Numbered from the stretch's first letter, positions 34,516 through 44,211 are shown. The stretch is DNA of 64,000 nt from JAAYFT01 sp036562765 (GCA_036562765.1 DATCJO010000177.1:1-64000); one strand, 5' to 3'. The notes: generated by a model not told the origin, from the sequence alone. A program made the numbers and translations.

Positions 34516-35121
34516 CTAGGATTTAATGCTTAATCCTTTGATTCTAACTCCAAAGAACCCATGATGATTGCAGTACCAGTATATATATTTGGTTGTCCTC
34601 TTTTTAAATCTTGCTTCAGCATTTCCTTCAGGATATAATTTGCAGATTTCTATACCACTGTCTGATATGGCAGCAATAAAAGAAATATAATGTTCTTTAC
34701 TCATATCGTGTGAAATCGTTACATAATACTCATCTTCTACCTCTTCAATATTAATTATATGTTCATCATCAGCTGGCTCTGATTCTAATGCTGGTAAAAC
34801 AATTCCACAACAGCTTATAACACTTTCTCCTGTGGCTGTAATTATATTGCCACATATAGGGCAAACATAAAACTTCATCTTTTGCATATTGAAAGAACGA
34901 TTATTATTGATAATATTATTGCCTATAAATAACTCAATAACTGATATCCCCAAAGCCTTTGCAATAGGTTCTATAAGTGTAATATCTGGATAACCCTTTC
35001 CTGTTTCCCATTTAGAAACTGTTTTATCGCTAACATTTAATAATTTAGCCAGTTCAGCTTGAGACATCTTTTTCTTTTCACGAAGTCGTTTAATCAACTC
35101 TCCTGTTATATATTGATTCAA
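34516..35121 (-). CDS. XRE-type HTH regulator fused to a desulfoferrodoxin-like iron domain
   Basis: 201 residues. Residues 1-65 are a Cro/CI-type HTH (KKKMSQAELAKLLNVSDKTV). The rest matches both iron centres of desulfoferrodoxin: CPIC at 87-90 and CC at 104-105 (FeCys4), then His121, His138, His144, Cys184 and His187 (EHIINIE, SHDMSKEHYISFI, YCNHHG), the set of ligands for the FeHis4Cys superoxide-reductase centre. A redox- or superoxide-sensing repressor is a reasonable inference. GGAGG lies upstream of the ATG, and a short inverted repeat (TATGATA-rich, 35140-35200) upstream could be its operator. Confidence 0.85.
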   Translation of the reverse strand: MNQYITGELIKRLREKKKMSQAELAKLLNVSDKTVSKWETGKGYPDITLIEPIAKALGISVIELFIGNNIINNNRSFNMQKMKFYVCPICGNIITATGESVISCCGIVLPALESEPADDEHIINIEEVEDEYYVTISHDMSKEHYISFIAAISDSGIEICKLYPEGNAEARFKKRTTKYIYWYCNHHGFFGVRIKGLSIKS

Positions 35122-35199
35122 TTTTATCTCCTCCTTTGCTATATCATAATAACATTTATCTTATGATATAGCTACCTACGGAAAGTAGAATATATACTA

Positions 35200-35733
35200 T
35201 CATAAAAGATTTAATTCCCATGTTTCGCCTATAAGTTCAGTACCAAATTTATTATGTGGTTCTTCTGCCACTTTTTTAAACCCTGCCTTTTTATAAATAT
35301 GTCGTGCTGCTTCAAGTATATTTTGAGTCCATAGAACAAGTTTCTTATAGCCAACGCTTTTAGCAAAGGAAATACATTCTTGTACTAAATATGTACCTAA
35401 CCCAATTCCCCGTACTTTTGGTTCAAGCAATAATAACCTCAATCTTGCAACTTCGTCACTTTCTCCGACAATAAAAGCAGAGCCTACAATTTCCCCATTT
35501 TTCTCTACAATAATACATTTGTCTCGCTCAGGATTATAATTATTAATAAAATCTGCAGCAATTTGTGCAACTAAAGCCTCAAAATGTACATTCCAACCAT
35601 ATTCTCGAGCATAAAGTACGCCATGTCTATGGATAACCCATCCTATATCCCCTGGTTGAAAACTCCTAAAAACAAATTCCTCCAAAAAATCATAATCTTT
35701 ATTTACTTTGTTTTCTACTAATGTATTACCCAT
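35200..35733 (-). CDS. GNAT family N-acetyltransferase (MarR-GNAT C-domain type)
   Basis: 177 residues. FRSFQPGDIGWVIHRHGVLY near the N-terminus and LEPKVRGIGLGTYLVQE (acetyl-CoA loop) match the acetyltransferase half of MarR-GNAT fusion proteins; the MarR half is absent. An ATG start lies behind AAGGGGAG. Substrate unknown. Confidence 0.85.
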   Translation of the reverse strand: MGNTLVENKVNKDYDFLEEFVFRSFQPGDIGWVIHRHGVLYAREYGWNVHFEALVAQIAADFINNYNPERDKCIIVEKNGEIVGSAFIVGESDEVARLRLLLLEPKVRGIGLGTYLVQECISFAKSVGYKKLVLWTQNILEAARHIYKKAGFKKVAEEPHNKFGTELIGETWELNLL

Positions 35734-35921
35734 ATATACTCCCCTTTTCCTATAATTTTAAAATTAATATATTTAATAAACTAAATTATGTCAACTGCTA
35801 ATTTTGCCTAATTCAAAATATTTCTTGAATTTTTTGTTTTAATATTTAGAATTTCCTTGTCCTAAGACAAAATAATAACTATAATATTGATAATAATCAT
35901 GAAAATATTGGAGGGGATGTA

Positions 35922-36473
35922 ATGCCTATATTATATGGTGAAAGAATTATTTTGAGGGAATATAGAAAAGAAGATTTGCCTTACATAAGAAAATGGGTAA
36001 ATAATCCAGAAATCACCAAATATCTTAGTAACATATTTTTATATCCTCATACCTTAAGCGATACTGAACGCTTTTTAAATGGTATGTTAGATGGCAGCTC
36101 AGGAATAAAAGGCTTTGTAATTGCTAAAAAAGAAAATGAAGAATACATAGGGCAAATTGACTTTGTAAAAATTGATTGGGTAAACAGAATTGGTACACTG
36201 GGAATTGTAATTGGAAACACTGAATTATTAGGAAAAGGATATGGTAAAGATGCAATTAAATTATTTCAGGAATTTGCTTTTAATAGGCTTAATCTCCATA
36301 AATTAGAACTTGAAGTTAGAGATTACAACTATAGAGCAATTAATTGTTATAAAAAATGCGGATTTATAGAAGAAGGAAGGATTAGACAGAATTTTTATAT
36401 AGATGGAAAGTATACTGATACCCTGATTATGGGGATTTTAAAAAGTGAATGGGAAGAAATGAATAAAAAATAA
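35922..36473 (+). CDS. GNAT family N-acetyltransferase (RimJ/RimL type)
   Basis: 183 residues with the RimL-type layout: GERIILREYRKEDLPYI at the start, the CoA loop ELLGKGYGKDAIKL and the C-terminal NYRAINCYKKCGFIEEGRIR. ATG behind GGAGGGG. Divergent from the GNAT gene at 35200; substrate unknown. Confidence 0.9.
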   Translation: MPILYGERIILREYRKEDLPYIRKWVNNPEITKYLSNIFLYPHTLSDTERFLNGMLDGSSGIKGFVIAKKENEEYIGQIDFVKIDWVNRIGTLGIVIGNTELLGKGYGKDAIKLFQEFAFNRLNLHKLELEVRDYNYRAINCYKKCGFIEEGRIRQNFYIDGKYTDTLIMGILKSEWEEMNKK

Positions 36474-36506
36474 GACCTGATTGTATTATCTCAGGCCTTA
36501 TTTCCT
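36469..36506 (+). terminator. Terminator of the RimJ/RimL-type gene
   Basis: AATAAGACCTGA pairs with TCAGGCCTTATT (one mismatch) across the stop codon, followed by a T-rich tract. Confidence 0.65.
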
Positions 36507-36515
36507 TATCCTTTC

Positions 36516-36739
36516 CTAATTGTTTTTATTGATACTTATAATTATACCAGTGACGCTTAACAATGTATTAATAAGTAATGCTAAAGCATAATAAATGTCA
36601 TCAATTCCATAGTTGAAAGTTCTAGTTAACACTGCAAATATCACCAATAGGAATGTATTCATTGCACCAATTTATATAAGTGCAATTCCAACAGCTCGAG
36701 TTAATTTTTCTTCATCACAACTGGTATCCAAGAAATAAA
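36516..36739 (-). pseudogene. Truncated small membrane protein, DUF3784-like
   Basis: One frame reads YFLDTSCDEEKLTRAVGIAL, then Ile, a TAA, then IGAMNTFLLVIFAVLTRTFN and a second hydrophobic segment ending SINKNN. The D-x-x-KL-x-R-x-x-G pattern followed by two membrane helices resembles DUF3784 proteins. The N-terminal part and a start codon are missing and one in-frame stop interrupts it. The cut end lies 12 bases from the stop of the CARF-HEPN-Csx20 gene. Confidence 0.5.
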
Positions 36740-36750
36740 CTTAATTCAAT

Positions 36751-38451
36751 TTACTGATATCTTCTAAACATTACATGCTCAAATTCACGTATAACTTTAA
36801 CTTGTTCCCCCTCTTTTTCTTCAACAGCTTTTCTTTTTGTAGTTGCATAAATAGGAATTATGCCTCTCATCTTACAATAATTTACTATTATATTTGTCGC
36901 TCCAAAATCACCCTGAACTAAAGCATAATCTCCTGCTCTTCCATTTTCATCAATCCAATCCATTATATCTTTAAGGTATTCATTTAAGTCCTCTAAATCT
37001 GGTGGAACATTGGACCATTTAACTAAAAGCTCATTATCCAATTCTACAAACTTTGAAATACTAAATTTATCCTTTGCTTCTATTATCTGCTTCTCTGTAA
37101 GATTATGAGAAAAAATTAATAGCATTCGTATTTCTCCTAGTTTTTTTTCTGTATTTAATATAAGAGATTCAGCTTTTTCTATAAATTCATTTAGTTTTGA
37201 TCTAAAAACAGAAGATTTTGCATAATTTTCTCTCCATCCTGCATGATTTATATCATTTCTTATTTTCCCTAAATCATAAAGCATTTTAAATAAGTCAGTA
37301 GCATCATTTTGGCTCATACCTAAAATATTATCAGCATATAACTGTTCCTTAATAACGCCTCTAGCTTTTTTTGTTATGCTTTCCCTAATTTCTAAATCTA
37401 ATTTACTTAATTCCAATTTATCACATATATAACTTATTATCCCTTCTTCTAATATTGTTAGCCCCTGCTGATACATCCCATTGTCATAACACCACTTTGC
37501 TGTTTCAATGAAATTTTTATACTCATCTTCATGACTAAAGCGATTAAATCTGTCTTTTAGCATTTCTACTATTGGACTCAGTGGCTTTATTTTTTCATGG
37601 GTTTCATTTTCAATCACTATATCAATGCTATTCTTTAAATTAGATATATTCTTTGTAATATCCTGTCCCCTACAAGTGATTACTGAATCACTGAATTCTT
37701 TCATAGCATTTGATAGTTGTTTTAAAGCATTTGAATCTTTGTATAACACAGCTGGAATAATGGCTTCCTCAGACGCTATTTTATTTATTTCTTCATTAAG
37801 CTTTCTAATATTGGTTGAAGTTAACTGTTTAACTAATGTAGCATCACCAGTAGACAAGTATCTATCTATAGCCAAAGTCCAGTCATATAAATCAATAAAT
37901 GGTGTTAAATCAAATATAGGTGCATTTCTTTCTTTTAAAGGCATCTCTTCTACTTGATTATAAGAACCTAAAACTTCAAATGCTCCATAATACACTCTTT
38001 TCAAGATACATTTTTTTACAATGCGAGCATAATTTAAAATAATGAAAGTTAGCATTGGTAAATATCTAAATGAATGAGTTATATCAAGAATTATTTCATC
38101 ATTTTCTTCCAAATGATTTAATATAATATCAAATAACTCCCATATCTCATCTTCACTATGCCCTTCAGGTATCATTACATTTTCAACTTGGAATCCATTT
38201 TCTTCTGATAGTTTTTTCAGTTCATCTTTTAACCCAAATCTAGCATTATCACGAGCATTTAGAATCCAATTTTTATCATGAGAACTACTTGTTGTAAAGA
38301 TTATTGCCTTATCTATTGAAACACCTTTATTAATAAGTATCTCAATTATTGCTTTTTGAATATAACAACAATCATGTGCAATATCTTCATCTAAATAATA
38401 ATTACAAGGTAAATAACGATTTGTTCCTAATAAAGAAATAAACTTTAACAT
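36751..38451 (-). CDS. CARF-HEPN ribonuclease fused to Csx20 (type III CRISPR ancillary)
   Basis: 566 residues. Residues about 1-180 look like the CARF domain of the TIGR02221/Csx1 family, with a nucleotide-pocket motif ILDITHSFRYLPML (121-134). About 185-435 is a helical HEPN domain with the RNase motif RNDINH (Arg398-His403). Residues about 443-566 match stand-alone Csx20 proteins (FSHNLTEKQI, KWSNVPPDLEDLNEYLK, QGDFGATNIIVNY, YATTKRKAVEEK). CARF proteins bind cyclic oligoadenylate; Csx20 has been predicted to be a ring nuclease. No cas genes or CRISPR array are in the window. ATG 38451 behind GGGGGGAG. Confidence 0.85.
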   Translation of the reverse strand: MLKFISLLGTNRYLPCNYYLDEDIAHDCCYIQKAIIEILINKGVSIDKAIIFTTSSSHDKNWILNARDNARFGLKDELKKLSEENGFQVENVMIPEGHSEDEIWELFDIILNHLEENDEIILDITHSFRYLPMLTFIILNYARIVKKCILKRVYYGAFEVLGSYNQVEEMPLKERNAPIFDLTPFIDLYDWTLAIDRYLSTGDATLVKQLTSTNIRKLNEEINKIASEEAIIPAVLYKDSNALKQLSNAMKEFSDSVITCRGQDITKNISNLKNSIDIVIENETHEKIKPLSPIVEMLKDRFNRFSHEDEYKNFIETAKWCYDNGMYQQGLTILEEGIISYICDKLELSKLDLEIRESITKKARGVIKEQLYADNILGMSQNDATDLFKMLYDLGKIRNDINHAGWRENYAKSSVFRSKLNEFIEKAESLILNTEKKLGEIRMLLIFSHNLTEKQIIEAKDKFSISKFVELDNELLVKWSNVPPDLEDLNEYLKDIMDWIDENGRAGDYALVQGDFGATNIIVNYCKMRGIIPIYATTKRKAVEEKEGEQVKVIREFEHVMFRRYQ

Positions 38452-38583
38452 ATGTTTCTCCCCCCTGTATGAAAACAGAATTTTTATATTTAATATTTAT
38501 TTTCAAATTATACTTCTTTTTTAATTATATCTTATTGAAATAATTCAAAACATATCTTTTCGCTTCATGATAAGATATATCTT

Positions 38584-38613
38584 TTGTCTTATTTTGTTGT
38601 ATTATGTTATAAT
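38584..38613 (+). promoter_or_regulatory. Possible SigA promoter of the CACHE chemoreceptor
   Basis: TTGTCT (38584-38589), 18-base spacer, TATAAT (38608-38613), about 90 bases before the ATG. Confidence 0.45.
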
Positions 38614-38700
38614 TTATTGTTTTTTGTAGATTTATTTGATAAAATGATAATTGTTTTTTATTTGGCACATTTTGGTAAACTTCAAAAAGGGGGAAAAACT

Positions 38701-40701
38701 ATGAAAACAAAAAGTATTACTACCAAAATAAGCATTTTTTTTGGTATTTTAATTTTTATAATATGCATGGGATTAGGAGCCTTTGCATACATAGAAGCGA
38801 GTGATGCCCTTCGAAGTAAAATTGATGAAGATTTAGTAGAATTAGCAGTAGCAAATGCAAAATTTATCACAGAAAAGATTAACACTCAATTTAATGCATT
38901 AGAATCTTTAGCCAATTCTCCTTGGATAAATAGCGACCAATTTTCCCTTCAGGAAAAATTAAAATTTTTACAAAACGAAGTAGAACGCAGTGGTCATAAA
39001 ACCCTCATGATTGTTGATACAAATGGTATAGCTACTAACACAACTGGTGAAGTTGTCGATGTAAGTGAACGTGATTATTTTAAAAAAGCATTATTAGGGG
39101 AAAATGCTGTTACTGACCCTATGATTAGCAAAACAGATGGCAGTGTTGTAGTTGTTTTTGCTGTACCAATAAAACAGGGAAATAAAGTAACAGGAGTACT
39201 TGTAGCTAGACGTGATGGAAATGAGTTAAGTAATTACACCAAAGAAATGGAATTCAATCAACATCAAGTTTTCATGGTAAATAATGAAGGTACAGTAATT
39301 GCAAGTGAAGTAACTTCTGATGTTATGGAAATGTACAACTTCTTTAAAGCTTATGAAACTGACCCTGGATTAGAAGAACTATGCAATCTCGTAAAGAAGA
39401 TGAATGCAGGAGAAAAAGGCGTAGGTGAATATACACAAAATGGAGTAACTAAATATATGGGATACAGTCCTGTAGAGGGAACAAACTGGTCTTTAGCAAT
39501 AACAGCACCAAAATCAGTAGTCATGGCTAAAATAAATAGTTTAACAAAAGTAATGATTGGATTATCTGTAATTTTCCTATTAGTAGGAGTAGCAATTACA
39601 ATTATACTTTCAAGTAAAATAACCCAACCAATTAAGGAAGCTAGTAATTACTTAAATATAATGGCTACAGGAGATTTTACAATAGAAATACCTGAAAAGC
39701 TTTTAAAGAAGGAAGATGAAGTTGGTAATTTGGCAAATTCATTAGAAAAAATGCAAAGTTCCTTGAGAAACATGATAAAAACTATTGTAGAAGAATTTAC
39801 AAATGTAGGTCATATGTTAAATGAAATTAACAATAATATGTTTAGCTTAAACGAAAGCATCGAGGAAATTTCTGCTACTACTGAGCAGTTATCAGCTAGT
39901 ACCGAAGAAACTGCTGCATCTACAGAAGAAATGAACGCAACTTCTCTAGAATTAGAGAAAGCCATTGAAGTCGTTGCTACTAAAGCACAAGAAGGTTCTT
40001 TAACTATTAATAAAGTTAGTAAGCTTAGTGAAGATATGAAACTTTCTTCAATATCATCTAAAGAAAAAGCTTTAGAAATATATAGCAGAACAAAAGCTAA
40101 TCTAGAAAATGCAATTGAACAATCTAAAGCAGTTAATCAAATTAATGAACTCTCTAATACAATATTAAGTATTACTGAACAAACAAACTTATTGGCCTTA
40201 AATGCTGCCATTGAAGCAGCTAGAGCAGGAGACGCAGGCAGAGGATTTGCAGTTGTCGCAGATGAAATAAGAAAGTTATCAGAAAACTCAAGGTCATCTG
40301 TTACAAAAATTCAAGATATGATAAGTGAAGTTATAGCTGTAGTAAATGCATTATCAACAAGCTCAGAAGAAATTATTGATTTTATAGACAAAAAAGTATT
40401 AAACGATTACGAAAGCGTAGTGCAAAATAGTGAACAGTACAATGAACTTTCAAATACAATTAATGACATAGTGACAGAATTTAGTGCTATTTCTCAAGAA
40501 CTTCTTTCATCAGTACAAAATTTAGTGCAAGCAATTAATCAAATAGCAGCATCTTCCAATGAAGAAGCAGCAGGAGTAGCAAACATTGCTGAGAGGGCAT
40601 CATCAATAGTTAATATGACAGAAAAAGTTGTTGATTTAACTAATAAATCAAATAAAGAATCACATTCTCTTATCGAATTAGTTAAGCAATTTAAAATCTA
40701 A
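38701..40701 (+). CDS. Methyl-accepting chemotaxis protein with CACHE sensor
   Basis: 666 residues from ATG 38701, seven bases after GGGGG (the frame is open from 38584 but that part is the promoter region). Layout: TM near 9-30, a periplasmic-side dCACHE domain to about 280 (TNTTGEVVDVSERDYFKKAL), TM near 285-305, HAMP, then the signalling coiled coil with the hairpin tip EQTNLLALNAAIEAARAGDA. The receptor would sense small ligands outside the cell. It is the one intact MCP gene of this locus; a bidirectional terminator follows. Confidence 0.92.
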   Translation: MKTKSITTKISIFFGILIFIICMGLGAFAYIEASDALRSKIDEDLVELAVANAKFITEKINTQFNALESLANSPWINSDQFSLQEKLKFLQNEVERSGHKTLMIVDTNGIATNTTGEVVDVSERDYFKKALLGENAVTDPMISKTDGSVVVVFAVPIKQGNKVTGVLVARRDGNELSNYTKEMEFNQHQVFMVNNEGTVIASEVTSDVMEMYNFFKAYETDPGLEELCNLVKKMNAGEKGVGEYTQNGVTKYMGYSPVEGTNWSLAITAPKSVVMAKINSLTKVMIGLSVIFLLVGVAITIILSSKITQPIKEASNYLNIMATGDFTIEIPEKLLKKEDEVGNLANSLEKMQSSLRNMIKTIVEEFTNVGHMLNEINNNMFSLNESIEEISATTEQLSASTEETAASTEEMNATSLELEKAIEVVATKAQEGSLTINKVSKLSEDMKLSSISSKEKALEIYSRTKANLENAIEQSKAVNQINELSNTILSITEQTNLLALNAAIEAARAGDAGRGFAVVADEIRKLSENSRSSVTKIQDMISEVIAVVNALSTSSEEIIDFIDKKVLNDYESVVQNSEQYNELSNTINDIVTEFSAISQELLSSVQNLVQAINQIAASSNEEAAGVANIAERASSIVNMTEKVVDLTNKSNKESHSLIELVKQFKI

Positions 40702-40711
40702 TATGACTAAG

Positions 40712-40737
40712 AAATCCACCAAAATTTGGTGGATTTT
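40712..40737. terminator. Bidirectional terminator between MCP and cheB
   Basis: AAATCCACC.../...GGTGGATTT hairpin with T and A runs on either side, between convergent genes. Confidence 0.75.
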
Positions 40738-41755
40738 TCATTTAATAACTTCTAATAAAGCAAATGGAATTCTACTTAATGGAAGCTGCTTGCAAACAGC
40801 ACCTATTTCAAATGCAACTTTTGGCATACCATAAATTACAGAAGAAGATTCATCTTGCCCAATAGTATAGGCTCCTCTCCTTCGCATTGCTAAAAGCCCC
40901 TTTGCACCATCTTGCCCCATACCTGTAAGGATAATTCCAACTGCATTATTCCCCGCTTCTTTAGCAACAGATTCAAATAAAACATCAATTGAAGGGCAAT
41001 GTCCATTAACCTTTTCTCCTTCAAAACAGTCAACCTTAAATTTATTCGATATCCTCTTTATTCTCATATGTTTATTCCCAGGAGCAATGAGAACTTTTCC
41101 TTGCTCAACATAATCGCCACTTTCAGCTTCTTTTACTTCTAGATTGGTCAATTTATTTAATCTCTCAGCAAAAAGCTTAGAAAAAAAAGGGGGAATATGC
41201 TGTACTACAACCACTCCAGGTATATTAGAAGGCATATTTTTTAATATGCTCAAAATGGCCTCTGTTCCTCCTGTCGAAGCTCCAATGGCAATTATTTCTT
41301 TGGAACTTAAGCTATTTTTTTCACACTTAGAGTTGATATTGGTGTTTTCATTGTTTTTTATTATTTTTGCTTTAGATGCAATATTTATCTTATCAATTAA
41401 TTCTAATATAAACAGCTCCACATTTTTTATATTCTCCATATCAGGTTTAGCAACAAAATCTACTGCTCCAGCATCCAGTGCGTCAAAGACTATTCCATTT
41501 ATTGAACTTACAACTATAACAGGTATTGGATACTGTGGAATAAGTTTGCGAATAAATTCAATACCGTTCATCTTTGGCATTTCCACATCACAAATCATGA
41601 CATCAGGCTTGTATTTCAATATTTTATCTCTTGCATCATAAGGATCTTGTGCTGTTGCTACAACCTCAAGTCCCTCTGCTGATGATATCCCAAGAGATAA
41701 AAATTTTTGAAAAAAATAAACTATCATCAACTATTAGGACTCTAATATTTTTCAT
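40738..41755 (-). pseudogene. cheB: CheB protein-glutamate methylesterase, frameshifted near its start
   Basis: From ATG 41755 the frame reads MKNIRVLIVDDSLFF and is then lost at a run of seven T on the minus strand (41716-41710); with six T it would continue QKFLSLGISSAEGLEV into the rest of CheB. The remaining frame has the phospho-Asp (VMICDVEMPKMNG), the catalytic segment GASTGGTEAI, the His of QHIPPFFSKLFAERL and GMGQDGAKG. As read, the first 15 residues of the receiver, including the acidic pair, are out of frame. A TTG at 41730 could give a shortened protein. Confidence 0.85.
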
Positions 41756-41785
41756 TAAATCACCTCAATATATAGATGTAACTTG

Positions 41786-42997
41786 TCAAATCTTCCTATA
41801 TACAGATGGCATCACATACTGAAATTTAGATTCATTCCGTTGTATTGACTCTGTAAGTCCTATAAACAGATATCCCCCATACTCCAATATGTCATAAAAT
41901 TTATTTATAAGCTCAGTCCTAGTTTTGCTGTCAAAATATATCATCACATTACGGCAAAATATAACATGGAATTTCTTCCTAAAAGGAAAAACTTTATTCA
42001 TCAAATTAAACTTCCTAAAAATTACTTCCTTTTTTATATTATCAACAATCATGTAATTTTCATTATCTATTCTCTTAAAATAACTAAGTCTCCATTGAGA
42101 TGGAAGTAATTTAATTTGGTCCTTACTATATATTCCCTCCATTGCCTCATTTAATACTTTAGAAGAAATATCTGTAGCCAGTATTTTTGTATCCCATAGT
42201 TTTTTATCTTCTTTTAAATAATCATCTTTATTTAATTTCTTTGACATGTCCCTTACTATTCGCTGCATCCTATGAAATGTTGCAGACAATGGCACCATTC
42301 TAACGGACATAACTAAATTCTGCAATTCATTTATTATTTTACTGAGCTGACTTGCAGATTTTTGAAAATTATCTAATTTTAAACCATCTAAATCAGGGTT
42401 TTGCAACACCATTGCTTCAGCAATTACCAATTCCCCTACTAAATCCATAAGCTTGTCTAACTTTTCTACACTAACGCTTATAATATTCTGAACTGTTGTT
42501 GATATGTGTGTTTCATTTTTAGGCTTTTCTTTTTCCTCATTACTTAACTCATTATAAAATTGTGATTTATCAGAATCAATTAATGATACAATTTCTTCTT
42601 CTCTACTAATATCATTATCTTCATCTAAATTTTCTTCGCTTTGATTATTTTGAAAGTTATTCTTTAAATACTCAAATGTTTCTTCATCGATTTTTGTTAA
42701 TTGCAGTTCTTTCACAAAAAGAGTTTTTATTAAATGTTCATATATTTCATCTTGAGATTTATAGGTTTTAAAGCATGTTGTAAATCCTTCTTTGCGAATT
42801 ACCTCAGCACTTTCATCATTTTCAATAATATCTGATGGATAATATATAATTTCAGTTATTATGTCATATAAATTGTAAACTACTGAAAAAGCTCTTATAT
42901 TCTCCATTTGGCAACCATCTTCAAAACACACAACAGCTTTAAATATATTAATTGTCTCATCATTACCATCTAATCTTATAAACTTATTATTTTTCAA
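41786..42997 (-). pseudogene. In-frame CheA-CheR chimera
   Basis: The N-terminal part is CheA domain P2 and the beginning of P3 (VSVEKLDKLMDLVGELVIAE, RMVPLSATFHRMQRIVRDMS). At about residue 255 it passes into the C-terminal half of CheR (WDTKILATDISSKVLNEA, HVIFCRNVMIYFDSK, YLFIGLTESI). The join is near 42225-42235, around AAAGATGATTATTT. CheA's dimer/kinase/CheW-binding domains and CheR's SAM-binding half are missing, so neither activity is expected. The simplest cause is one deletion in an original cheA...cheR-cheB cluster. Confidence 0.82.
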
Positions 42998-43395
42998 ATC
43001 ATCGAAAAAGCCTTTATCCTTTCTACTAATTCAGCAGAGTCCCCATCTACATTTTTACGACCTGATATTTTTTCTAATTCAATTTTTATGAAATCTATAC
43101 AGTTTAGAATCAAATCATTTAATGATGAGCAATAATCTTGTTTTGGATTGTTATTGCGAATATAAGAGAATAAATCTTCAACTGCGTGAGATATATCAAA
43201 TATGCTTCTGTAGGACATCATGGCTGAGGAACCTTTGATGGTATGCATGATTCGAAACACTTCATTAATGTCTTCTTCAGAATAATAGTTATTAGAATCC
43301 GTTGATAATATGACTTGTTCCAACTGCTCCAATAATTGAGATGTTTCAAAAAGAAATAAATCAATTAAAGTATCATTTGTGTTAAAATCTGACAT
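42994..43395 (-). pseudogene. cheA: CheA N-terminal fragment (P1 Hpt domain)
   Basis: 133 residues. The Hpt domain is intact, with the phosphorylated His51 in FRIMHTIKGSSAMM. The frame ends at FSMI. With one T more in the run at 43005-43009 it would continue FFDDLKNNKFIRL directly into the following frame, which begins KNNKFIRLDGN. The two frames are thus one cheA gene split by a single-base loss. ATG 43395 behind AGGGGG. Confidence 0.85.
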
Positions 43396-43574
43396 TTAAT
43401 AAAACCCCCTGACTAGTGCCTTATAGCATTTGGAGATGAATTTACACTTACTTTTTGCAATATTTTACATTTTTTGACAAAATATTACAAATATCGATTG
43501 GTTGTAGTATATCATTTTTAGAACCTTATTTCAACAAATAAATTTAAAATATAATAACATTTCTATATAATAAA

Positions 43575-44117
43575 TTACAGATTAAGTTTATCAAACATTT
43601 CTCCTTCTAAAGTTTTTATCATAAATGTATTTTCATCCAGTACTCCAAAGGTATGAGGATTATTTTCCTTTGGAAAAGTTATTGATCCAGGATTTATAAT
43701 ATATATACTATCTTTTTTAGTAATTTTGGGTATATGTGTATGTCCATGAATCATCATATCCCCATCAGCTAATGGAGGAATATTATTTTCATTATATATA
43801 TGACCATGGGTTATAAAAATTCGTCTGCCATTAAAAAGTATGTTGGAATAAGAAGACATTAAAGGAAAATTAGTTACCATATCATCGACTTCACTATCAC
43901 AGTTTCCTCTAATAGCAATTATTCTATGGGATAAACTGTTTAATATCCTAATTACTTCCTTTGGATTGTACTCTAGTGGCAAAGGATTCCTTGCACCATG
44001 ATATAATACATCACCGAGGATTACTAAGTAATCCGCATTTTCCTTTTCAAACCATTCTAATGCCTTCCTCAAGTAAAAAGATGAACCATGAATATCTGAA
44101 ATAAAAAATAGTTTCAT
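43575..44117 (-). CDS. yfcE: YfcE-type phosphodiesterase
   Basis: 180-residue metallophosphoesterase of the MJ0936/YfcE family. All metal motifs are present: FISDIHGS, ILGDVLYHG, IAIRGNCDSEVD, ITHGHIY and MIHGHTHIPK, then NPGSITFPKE. The start is ATG 44117, six bases after GGAGG, not 44147. Members hydrolyse artificial phosphodiesters; the natural substrate is unknown. Confidence 0.92.
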   Translation of the reverse strand: MKLFFISDIHGSSFYLRKALEWFEKENADYLVILGDVLYHGARNPLPLEYNPKEVIRILNSLSHRIIAIRGNCDSEVDDMVTNFPLMSSYSNILFNGRRIFITHGHIYNENNIPPLADGDMMIHGHTHIPKITKKDSIYIINPGSITFPKENNPHTFGVLDENTFMIKTLEGEMFDKLNL

Positions 44118-44211
44118 ACCTAACCTCCTTACAATATTTTTTAACATAAATATAAAAAAATTATATCATATCTTTTCATCAGAAAAATATAATTTACTCC
44201 TTAACATAACA

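Noticed and set aside
36500..39000. A CRISPR array or cas genes next to the CARF-HEPN-Csx20 gene.
   Set aside because: I looked on both sides for regularly spaced direct repeats and for Cas10/Csm/Cmr-type proteins and saw none; neighbours are a DUF3784-like remnant, an acetyltransferase and a chemoreceptor.
41786..42997. A purposeful new CheA-CheR signalling fusion.
   Set aside because: The parts that carry the catalytic activities of both proteins are missing and neighbouring genes are frameshifted, so a deletion or an assembly fault is more likely.
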